A DNA stretch of 64,000 nucleotides from Adiantum capillus-veneris. Its lineage: Eukaryota > Streptophyta > Polypodiopsida > Polypodiales > Pteridaceae. The notes below the pieces were generated by a model. It had not been told where the DNA came from, made no database searches, and saw only the letters and a program-made list of their open reading frames with translations. Below, in pieces: positions 43,913 through 53,085 of this stretch. The DNA is taken from assembly GCA_014529385.2 (NCBI GenBank), contig JABFUD020000347.1, positions 1 through 64,000 of the forward strand. Direction: 5' to 3'. The position numbers and the translations under genes were made by a program. Each line of letters starts with the position of its first letter. The first letter of the stretch is position 1.

Positions 43913-45355
43913 TTGGCGGGCAGGCTATACAAATAGGGATCAGATCAAATCCTTAGGCTTTGTGTTGAATCGAGTGAACGGGAAGTGTACCTAAACCAAG
44001 CGATGGAGTAACTACATTGTTGAATACCTCACCACCAGGATACTGTCTGAAGGGATGAGTAGATCACGTAACAAAACAATCACGAAAGAGGCAGAAAACT
44101 ATGTACTGATTGAGGATACTCTTTACAAGAGGGGAAAAGACAATCAATTGAGAATGTGCGCAACTGAAGAGGAATACATTCCTATCTTAGAGCAAGCACA
44201 CGACGAACAAGCTGGTGGACATTTCTCAGCTGACAAAACGGCCAAAGCAATTCTTATTGCAGGCATATGGTGGCCTACACTATTCATGGACGCTGAGGAG
44301 TTTGTGAAATGATGTGAGATTGCCAGAAAACAAAAATTCCTAGAGCACGAGATGATATTCCCTTAAGGCCAATGATGGGGGCAAGAGCGTTTGCGAAATG
44401 GGGAATAGATTTTGTAGGACCGATAGCGCCTCCGGGATATAAAACGCACGCCCAATACATTATTGTGGCAACAGATTATCTAAAAAAACGGGTGGAAGCT
44501 AAAGCAACAACCAGAAATGATGCAAAAACGACAGCACAGTTTTTGTATGAGAACATTCCTACCCGATATGGCTTACCAATTGAGCTACTGAGCGATAGAG
44601 GAACTCACTTCATCAATGAGGTGATCGAATTCTTATTGGATGAATTCATGGTAATTCACAGGAAGTCCGCTCCCTATCACCCACAAGCGAACGGCCAAGC
44701 AGAAAGTACGAATAAGATTTTGGTGTCAATTCTCACCAAAATTGTTGGTGAATCAAGAGCTGACTGGGATCAAAAGCTGCATTCAGCTTTATGGGCATAT
44801 AGAGTAGCTTACAAAACTTCAATCGGAATGACTCAGCTCAACATGGTTTATGGAATTCAAGCGATTTTGCCACTTGAATTCCTTATTCCCACGCTTTGAG
44901 TTGCTAAACAATTGGAATGGACGGGCCATGAATTATCCAATTAGGTAGATGTCCTGGAAAAATTGGATGAAACTAAATTGAGAGCCGTTGCATCAATCTA
45001 CGCGCAAAAATGAGACATGAAATCATTCTTTGATCAACATGTTATCAGCAAGGAATTTTCTACTGGGGATTAAGTCTTAATGTATACCCTGAAACAACAT
45101 TCCCAGAAACTCAAAAAGCGAGGCAATGGACCCTATGTGATTCATGACATATCATCTAGCGGTGCCATTGAACTTGCGACATTAGAGGGAGAGGAAATGC
45201 CTAACTGGATTAGTGGTTGCAGACTAAAGAAATACAACCTACCACTAACCTCAAATATGCTTGCCAACATACACGCTTCGAAGGAGCGCAAGAACAAAGC
45301 AAAGGAGACAAAAGCTCAAGTGCAGGAGGAGGCCAAAGCCAGGATTTTAAAATGA
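43913..45355 (+). pseudogene. E2 integrase with remnant of extra zinc domain (broken)
   Basis: The first 100 bp hold a remnant (RLYK*GSDQILRLCVES) of the extra HHCC copy that is full length in E1. The tether follows (WSNYIVEYLTTRI), then the zinc domain (EQAHDEQAGGHF, with the CxxC pair disrupted near 44310) and the core with Asp in WGIDFVGPI, Asp in LLSDRGTHF and Glu in NGQAESTNK (44372-44899). The C-terminal domain to 45355 has GNGPYVI and WISGCRLKKYNLPLT. Stops lie near 44310 and 44899-45060. Confidence 0.88.
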
Positions 45356-45412
45356 AAACAAACCTTACAACAACAAAGACTTCCTCAACCAGCAGATACG
45401 GCTCAAATTCAT

Positions 45413-46129
45413 TTGTCTATAATTCGAACTAATGAGCAATGGGAAACAGGAATCGATGTTAGCATCAATGTCAAACTTCCGCATGGCAGATATCAACGAG
45501 CATTGATTGACACAGGAGCAAGAGTCAATGTGGTCAACTTCTCCACTTACATGATGCTTATAGATGAACCCCTCGTACAATCCACACATGATCTACAAGC
45601 CGCAAATGGTGCAACAATGCCAACATTGGGGATAGTAAACTTACCAATCAATATTGATGGAAATATTTGTCCTCATCAATTTTTTGTAATGAAAGATAGA
45701 GATATCAGAGAATCACTATGCTTGGGAGTTCCATGGATGAGAACGTACAATACAGTCACTGAATGGTCAGAACATGCGTTAATGTACACACACGACTCTA
45801 ATGTGTACATGACTCCATTCGCCAAAACAGATCACTCGTGGCCGAGTATCCCCATCGACAAAAAGCCATTGGCTAATCAGCCAAAAACACCACAAAAGAT
45901 TATTCGGAAAGTATGGATAAAGAAAAGATTGATGCCCAACAAATCAAGCAAGATATGGCTACCTAAGGACAAACTCCAGACGGAAGCAACATCATCTCAA
46001 AGACCTTCAGAAGTTACTCCAAAGTGGAAATGGCACCCAAAACTGGAGAAAACTAAAGACTCGGCGATAGAGCTCGCAAGGAAACCCAAAACTCAAAACA
46101 AGAAGCCTGAACCTCCAAAATGGCACTAG
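45413..46129 (+). CDS. E2 second retropepsin-like domain downstream of integrase (intact frame)
   Basis: This is a 238-codon open frame just after the integrase tail. Residues 31-36 read LIDTGA, a textbook aspartic protease active site (DTG codons at 45509-45517), followed by RVNVVNFSTY. A hydrophobic mid part (TLGIVNLPINIDG) and the closing motif LCLGVPWM at 102-109 correspond to the ILGRPFV segment of the canonical protease. The C-terminal 100 residues are Lys/Pro-rich and may bind nucleic acid. This is distinct from the protease at 30319, so the element had two retropepsin-like domains. The first ATG is used, but the domain may be the C-terminal part of the pol polyprotein. Catalytic activity is inferred, not shown. 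Confidence 0.75.
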   Translation: MSIIRTNEQWETGIDVSINVKLPHGRYQRALIDTGARVNVVNFSTYMMLIDEPLVQSTHDLQAANGATMPTLGIVNLPINIDGNICPHQFFVMKDRDIRESLCLGVPWMRTYNTVTEWSEHALMYTHDSNVYMTPFAKTDHSWPSIPIDKKPLANQPKTPQKIIRKVWIKKRLMPNKSSKIWLPKDKLQTEATSSQRPSEVTPKWKWHPKLEKTKDSAIELARKPKTQNKKPEPPKWH

Positions 46130-46446
46130 AAACGTGTGAAAACTAAAGTAGAATATGTAAAGATGCAACAAACTATCTACAAATGGGTTCCAAAAATAGT
46201 TGCCATTACAACACCCACAATCAGGGAAAGAGCAATTTGATTGCAAGCTCTTCTGTTCCATACACAGCTACCCTCGCCATCAAAAGCCACTGAAAACTAC
46301 ATTCAGTCCTCGCATCTTGCACAGCATCTTGTTACCCAACGCATTGTCTCAAACATCAGAATAGGGCCACATTACAAGGCCATGCATAGACACAGATTCC
46401 AACACCCATGCACATGCACCCAACCTTCGTCCGGGGGGACTCAGAC

Positions 46447-46460
46447 AAGGAAGGGGGGAA
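46447..46460 (+). other. Internal polypurine tract of E2
   Basis: AAGGAAGGGGGGAA lies 5.7 kb before the 3' LTR. Thirteen bases (AAGGAAGGGGGGA) are identical to the terminal PPT at 52152-52164. It sits at the end of the second protease-like region. Confidence 0.6.
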
Positions 46461-47400
46461 TAATTGATGAATCTAGCAACAGTCAGGGCCATTAAGGGGT
46501 CCAACGTGTATATATGTACATAATGTGTGTGTTTTTTCATTATTTAGAGTTCAATTTCGAACATATTTGATCAAAACCTTGCATTTTTAGCGTTTTTGTA
46601 TCGTCCGACCAACATAATAATGAGCTGTAATGACAAAATCCGGAGCATTGGGATGCTTCTAGAGAAAATATATGCTTAGGGATGAGTATAATAATTTTGG
46701 CTAATTTTTGCTAGTTAATAAGTATTTTCAATATATTTTGTTTGATTTTCGTTAATAAACATCAAAAATTAAAAAATATCACTCACAAGTGTCGGAATCA
46801 AGATCTGGAAGCAAACGCCGAAGTAGCATGATAAGGTTATCAAGCATGGAAGATATGAAGCTAATCTGAAGATGTCGAATTTCAGCCTTAATGATCATGA
46901 CTACATTTCGCCAAAATCGCATCAAATGGTCATACGACTCCGGAATGACGAGCGGTTCGACCCACAGGTGGTATGCAGATTAAATCGGGATCAAAGGTGA
47001 GGAAAATCAGCCCTATGTCACGAAAATCTCGGGAAGATATAGGCCAGGTAGGCCAAATTCTAGCTCATTGTTCATTTTCACATTTTGAGAGAGAAGGAGA
47101 GAGCTTCTTGACCTAGAGCGAGCTGCCACGTTTCTACCCCGTACGGAAAGTCGGAGCCAACATTTCACACCAGATTTCACAGGTATGTTCCTTATCAAGT
47201 AAAGATCAAGTCTATTACGCATGCAAGCGCGAATCATTGCACTAATGGGCGAAGGGATCAAATCAAAGTCGGATCGGGTCAAAGAGGTCAAGGGCCCTTA
47301 GAGGCATCCAAACAAAACTTTTTCCAGGCACAGAACACATCAATGTGCTCTCCACAAGGTCAGGAACAAAGCCATATGATCAAATCACAATTTGGTGGTG

Positions 47401-47424
47401 GTACACCGATTGTGATCGGTGTAC
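47401..47424. repeat. E2 palindrome copy 5
   Basis: It has 10-bp arms GTACACCGAT and ATCGGTGTAC around TGTG. With CGCG at the centre it would be a perfect 24-bp palindrome. Confidence 0.9.
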
Positions 47425-47515
47425 CTCACTGACAAAATTTGGGATAGAACATGCAAAACACCTCCCCCAGCCTCGCCTACAATCTATAGGTGTCAAAATC
47501 AATTTTGACCTCTGT

Positions 47516-47538
47516 GGTACGATCGCGATCGGTGACCC
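47516..47538. repeat. E2 palindrome copy 6
   Basis: GGTACGATCGCGATCGGTG followed by ACCC. The core is intact and the right flank is degenerate. Confidence 0.85.
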
Positions 47539-48250
47539 CAGTTGTAGGTTTTGTAATTTTTGATTTGGCCCAGGCTTGGAACTCATTTAAAAGTACACTC
47601 TCTTGAATTTTCAAGGAAAATGCACAAATTTTGCTCATGGAATGGGCCTAATTTGTCAAACACAACCAAAAAGGGAAAATTTGACCTACAACTACCAAAA
47701 TCCGGTTAAAAATAATGATGGATAGTTTGGAAGGCACACCTGTCCAACTAAGAGTCAGAACAGTTGTACAAAACCTCGAATGGATCTCAGAATCTCCTAC
47801 AAGTATAGATATAGTCATTTTAGTCTTGAATGATCACACAAAGATATAATTGGAGCCAAACCAATGCCAAAGACCAAAATGTGACTTAGGGATGCTCAAG
47901 TATCACAGGGATATCTAAGGAATGCCTGAAGAATGCACAAATCAGGAAAACCTCCTAAGACAGGGTATAAAGTTCTTGATCAAGTCAAAATCAGACAATG
48001 GAGTAGACAGTGGACAGCAGCACCTCATGGAAGCAATGGGAGGTCTAAAACTAACTTCAACTAACTCCAGGATCCAACCAAATTTCATCAGGAAAGCCCA
48101 ATATGGTTAAACTTAGTAAAATATGGTCAAACAGTGAAAAATTGCTCTAATTTTTTCATTTTAAGTCCAAACCTGGAAATAAATCATCAATGGGCTAGGC
48201 AGGCATATGGGTCCATGACCATCTAGTTTTCACCAAAAAAAGCTCAGGTA

Positions 48251-48274
48251 CTACGATCGCGATCGGTGTACCTC
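48251..48274. repeat. E2 palindrome copy 7
   Basis: CTACGATCGCGATCGGTG followed by TACCTC, the exact consensus. Confidence 0.9.
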
Positions 48275-48523
48275 AGCATCAGATGTTGACCAAAACCTAT
48301 CAGATCCCTTGTATACATCTTGTTCAAGTCACCAACCAAGTTTCAAGCCATTTGGACATCAAAAACTCATAAAAAAACAGAGTCTAGTCCAAAACTCCCT
48401 TGTAACCCAGAATTGGGACCTGTAAACTCAAAAGTGGTTCAAATGAAACACAGAGTGGACCAAAATGACCCTCCAACTATCAGCAACCTACTCATGTGAT
48501 CAAATCTAATTTTGGCCTTTGTA

Positions 48524-48547
48524 CTACGATCGCGATCGGTGTACCTC
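48524..48547. repeat. E2 palindrome copy 8
   Basis: CTACGATCGCGATCGGTG followed by TACCTC, the exact consensus, 273 bp after copy 7. Confidence 0.9.
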
Positions 48548-48737
48548 AGGTCCAGAATTGGCTCAGATTTTAATAGCTCTAGTCTTTCTAGTCTCACTGG
48601 TAAAATATGGACAAGAATGGATGAAAATTGTTCAAGTTATGATCAGTTTTAACTTTTGAATTGTTTTTTACTAAAAGTCTAAATGCGATTGATTGCGAAG
48701 GGAAAATCCTGACAGCTTGTGATTCTCCTCACGTAGA

Positions 48738-51700
48738 ATGCCTCACCAAAGGAAAGAAAGGCAGTGGACAGCAGCACCATATGAAGTGGGGGAGCTCGCT
48801 ACAAATGAAAAGGCTCACATCTCGGATGAAATACTTGCTCAGATCCCTGCCCACATATTCATCTCAAAGTTTAAAGATGCTGATGGTGACTTGGTAAAGA
48901 CAACTATCATGCCACGAGAGATATGGAACCTCCACCGAAGGCCGAAAGTAATAGAGGTAGTGCGAGCTGTGCACTTGGAGCAATATTTCAAATTACAGCC
49001 ATGGGGAACATATTACATGAGGGCCCACAAGCTCATGACCTCGATACAATATGATGGGCAGGCAATGCTCACGGACAAGGATGGATCGAAGGTGAAAGTA
49101 AAGATCATGAAAGAAATAATCAATGAAGCTTTCCATTTCCACCCAGGGCAACATGATTTGCTGGCGAAGAAAAAGTCACTGGATAATGAGAAGGCATTCA
49201 TCAAAGAAAAGGGAAACAAATACAAATACAGTGACATGATATACGGAGAGCTGGAATTGCTGATGAGATTGATCTCTTAGCATTTCAGAGTACAAAAGCC
49301 TCCTCGCTACACAGAGCCAATCCTGCACATTGCCGTGGTCATGGCTCTAGCGACAACCAAAAATAGAACCATTTGTTGCGACTACGGTTCGTAAATTTTG
49401 GAAAACCTGATCGAAGAAAATTTGAAAAGCTTGGCAAAAAACAAAAGCTACATGAACGCAGGGCCGATGCTAACCAGAATAGCATACCAGGCTTTGGGAA
49501 TGATTGAAGATTTTCCAGCTGCCAGTTCTCAAACGGCCCTGATTCAGAAAGCAAAGCTGGTTGCTCATTCCGTAACGATGACCCCTGGTGCGACATCATC
49601 GCGCTCAACAAAAGCCACCAACAAAAGCTCGAGTGATGAAGAAAAAACAGAGATAGATGATGAAGGAAAATCTCAAGAGTCGAAAGACAAAGGGCCAACA
49701 GAGTTTGAAGAAAGTGAGGAGGAAGACTCCACAAAGCCGCTCGAGAGAAAAAGAAGGGAGAGAAGTGCAGTACCGCAGTCGGACCTGCAAAAAGCATATG
49801 CGGAAGCTCAAAAAAGAGTTGAGGAAAGAAGAACCAAGTTACGGGCTGACAGATAGGCTAGAACGGCTGCAACACAACAAACACAAAAAAGAAGATTCGA
49901 GAGGGAAAGGCAAGAAAGGATAGAAAATGCAATTCGCATATGCGCAGAGAAGCAAAGGTTAGAAGCATAGCAAAAGGCTGCGGAAGTGGACATTTCTTCG
50001 CAGTCCACTGAAGGAACGAAGGAGAAAGACGCGGCTGCTGAAACAAACCAGGCAGAGCAGCTAAAGAAGATCCAAAGAGAGAGGAATGTGGAAGCGCGAC
50101 GGGCGGCGATCTCACCTGCCAAAGAATCATCAGGATTTTAAAGAAAAGATAAGCGGAAGCATCTGCTTTGCAACAAGGGGAAGAGGCTTCCAGAAAGAGG
50201 CATGTATGAGAAGAATCAAGCCCACCTCCTGCCTCACCCAAATCACCTCCTCCCTCGCCTAAAAAATCGCTTCCTCCCTTGCCAAAATCTCCTCCTCCGC
50301 CCCCTTCTCCATCGAACAAAAAACAGCCAACTCCTCCCCCTTTAACCTCGCAAAAGGAGTTTATACCTCCTACATAAGCAATCGGATACCACGAAGCCTG
50401 CCAGGTAGTGGCTGGTTTTGATTACAAGAAAACTTTAAGGGAATTAGAACGACAATTCCAGTGTCAGCACATGGTGCTGAGTGAAAAGGAAAGGCAGGAT
50501 ACAGGAGGCCCAGCAAAAGCAAGCATCTGGGCAAGAGGAGTTAGAAAACTTGAGGGTGCAACTAGAACTCACAACGTAGGAAAGAGACCTTGAGCGACAG
50601 CAAGCTCAACCTCTGATCAAAGACTTGGTGGACGTCAGGACAGACTTGACCGCCAAAGAAAAGGAATACCAAGAGTTGACGGCAAGAGTACAAAAAGCAA
50701 CGGAGCAGCTTGCTTACTAGAGTGCAAGATTTCAGAGACTTAGCAGTTCATACAATACTGTCAAAGGCACTCTGACAACTTTGATGGCGAATCAGGAACC
50801 TGTTGGAGCATTGGTCTCCACATCTGACGATGCCACAATAGTGAACACTATAGCGGCACTAAAAGCGGAGCTAGAGCAAGAAAAGCTTCAAAGACAGCTA
50901 CTCGTATCAGGAATGGTGGCCCAGACGGCGGCAAATGAGCTAAAGCTAAAAGAACTGGAGCAACAACTAGCTCAAGCAAGCACCAAATTACATATTCAGA
51001 AGCAGATCTGTGACACACTGCTAAAGGAAAAATAAGATCTGCTTTTTCAACAACAAATCAAAGCAGACAAAGCCCAGGGTCAATCACAACTGCAGCCCAG
51101 ACAACAAGTGCCAGATTTTCTTGGAACATCACACCAAGGGCAACAGGAGCATGAATTTGAAGGGCCAGATCTAGATATAAGAGATGAGCTCAATGAGAGT
51201 ATTCAAGACATGCCAGAGGGGCCAGCAAAGGAGTACATGCTCTATGAAAATAAGATAATGGAGTCAGCAGCCCTGGACTACTTATAGCTAGAAGAGCAGG
51301 TGGACGGATTTGGCCATGAGTACCTCCCGTTTCCTTTGCTATGCCATAAAGCAATTCTGTGGAAAGAAAAGATGCGGCTAGCCCTGCCACAAAACAAAGA
51401 TGGGGGTTACAAAGACATTGCACTAACAAGGGAATAAGCCTAGATGCTTGTTGACAACCACCCAAAGTGGAGGCAGAAGTGGTTGGAAAAACGGCCACAG
51501 GATCTAACCAATTACCACAACGCTACTCAACATATACAAATAGATCCCACTTTCTGCCCAGTCCCTAGAAGACGCACATGGAAAGGCTCAAGGCTGCAAA
51601 AATTGAATTACCCGGTCTTGACAGCGCAGCAACCCCCTACAGTAGCATACATGGTCAACACACTAAATTTGACAGTCACATTGCTGCGGGATGTCCCCGA

Positions 51701-52127
51701 CTTGGCGTGTCAAATGCTGGTAAAGATAGCCCGGATGATCATCACCTGCATCCAAGTGTTTAAAGACACTGAAGGCGACGATCATCCGTGGAATCTGTTC
51801 TTGGAAGGACACAGAGGCATCTGCTGGAATCTAAAGGATTCACCGCCACGACACATTTTGATGGCAATGTACTCCATGCTAATGTACATGCCCTCACACT
51901 ACTTGCAGAAATTTAAAGAGGCCTTCATCACAGGATTCTTCAAAATTGACTCAAGGATTTTCCATCCTATGACGAAGGACCTCAAGGCACGGTACGTAGC
52001 ATACCAACACACATTATCTGAAAATCCATTCAGACAGTATCAAGAAGAACTGGAAGCTGTCCTTCGAACAAGAAGTTTTTCAGCGACACTTGCTTCATTG
52101 GAGCCACATCAACGGCCAAAGCACTGA
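48738..52127 (+). pseudogene. E2 ORF3: large coiled-coil protein downstream of pol (broken)
   Basis: The function is unknown. The ATG lies right after a predicted 3' splice site. The first 180 codons are open and form an N-terminal domain (ISDEILAQIPAHIFISKF, MLTDKDGSKVKVKIM). Then come GPMLTRIAYQALGMIEDFP (~49460), an acidic and basic linker, a Pro-rich stretch (50220-50350, PPPLPKSPPP type), a coiled coil (50780-51060, ALKAELEQEKLQRQ and LKELEQQLAQAS) and a conserved C-terminal domain (51444-52127; DPTFCPVPRRRTW, PWNLFLEGHRGICWNL, YMPSHY). It parallels E1 ORF3 throughout. There is no membrane segment. Stops lie at 49278, near 49397, 49854 and elsewhere. Confidence 0.78.
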
Positions 52128-52151
52128 ACATGCACAAGGGCGTGAAAGGAT

Positions 52152-52165
52152 AAGGAAGGGGGGAG
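52152..52165 (+). other. Terminal polypurine tract of E2
   Basis: AAGGAAGGGGGGAG directly abuts the TG of the 3' LTR. Confidence 0.93.
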
Positions 52166-53080
52166 TGTTTGGCGGCGGACGAAGCAACAAGCGGTCGTTT
52201 CCAGAGAAGGATCATATTTTTCTGAGAAACCATTGTAAAATTCTTTTGTAAGGAAGCATCTCTAAGCCAAGAATTTATCAAAGGATTTATGATTATTCTT
52301 ATGGGAGCAATTGTATATTAGAGAGCCAGTTAGAAGTTTAGGAGCTTTTGACCGGACAAGCTATTTGTAAAGACCTAATCTATAAAGGTCATTTTTTGTA
52401 AGTTTGAACATGATCTTTTTGATGGAAAACTGAGAAGATAGCATATGTTTGAGAGCTCCTTCTTGTTCAAACTTGTAATCTTCGCCATTGTGGCTACGGT
52501 AATCCAAATTCAGATTTGTTTATTGCATTGTGTTCCTCTTATCTTGCTCTTCCATTCAAGTGTAATCATTCAAGATTTGGTGTAGGTTTCTAACTACGAG
52601 TTTGAGGCCTTAAATAGTTGTTTTGAGTGTCTATATGCGTGTTTTATATTGTTTTGATCCTAGGAGGGACTTTAGGGACCCTAAAACGACCCATTAGGAT
52701 CACCTGTTCACTGCTTTTACTGACTTTGGGACAAACGATTGCGATCGTTGTACCTCTCTAGAATGATGTGACAGTGATAGGGTATGTTCCTGATAATCCC
52801 CTGTAGCTTCCCTTCAAGTTTCGTGCGATTCTGATATGATTTTCATGGTAAACGGACGTGATGACTGTAGAGCTGTGTAGAAGGACATAGGTAGATTACT
52901 TGGCGGTAATGCGTTTGATTTTCTTGTAGTGTTAGTAGTTTCATCTCTTCAAGTTCAGTTCATTAGGAATGACACCCTACTGAGTTTCCATGCCTCATCC
53001 GAGTCGCTTCCCTTGTATTGATAAATATGTTGATGCTTGAGAGCTATGCTATGGATGTCCATCACGGCGACCCGCAAACA
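52166..53080 (+). repeat. 3' LTR of E2
   Basis: This 915-bp LTR begins TGTTTGGCGGCGGACG and ends CCGCAAACA. It is about 93-94% identical to the 5' LTR by hand count. Confidence 0.95.
52734..52749. repeat. E2 palindrome copy 9 (in 3' LTR)
   Basis: AACGATTGCGATCGTT has one CG-to-TG change relative to the 5' LTR copy. Confidence 0.88.
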
Positions 53081-53085
53081 TAAGA
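53081..53085. other. Right target-site duplication of E2
   Basis: TAAGA is the unmutated copy. It continues into the satellite monomer as TAAGACATGG. Confidence 0.88.

Larger units (their letters stand above)
46461..48736 (+). other. E2 post-pol spacer: predicted exon and 1.55-kb intron with palindromes
   Basis: A TATA-like GTATATATGTAC (~46506) could mark an internal promoter. A conserved block (46990-47120) precedes a 5' splice site ACAG|GTATGT (GT at 47183). The 3' splice site TCTCCTCACGTAG ends at 48736, one base before the ORF3 ATG. Four palindromes lie within. A 17-bp phrase CAGTGGACAGCAGCACC occurs at 48007 and again inside ORF3 at 48762. No supported gene is seen. Confidence 0.6.
23932..53080 (+). 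mobile_element. E2: giant Ty3/gypsy OTA-type retrotransposon, complete, interrupted by E3
   Basis: Both LTRs (912 and 915 bp), a tRNA-Asp PBS, a terminal PPT and a 5-bp target-site duplication are present. Total span is 29.1 kb, of which E3 is 10.6 kb, leaving an element of about 18.5 kb. Gene order equals E1 up to ORF3 but lacks the extra repeat protein. By hand count the two LTRs differ at about 6-7% of positions, so E2 is older than its guest E3 (about 2.7%). Frames are broken in several places, so this copy is not autonomous. Confidence 0.93.

Noticed and set aside
47922-48110. 62-codon frame in the E2 post-pol intron
   Set aside because: No counterpart in E1, inside a predicted intron, ordinary composition.
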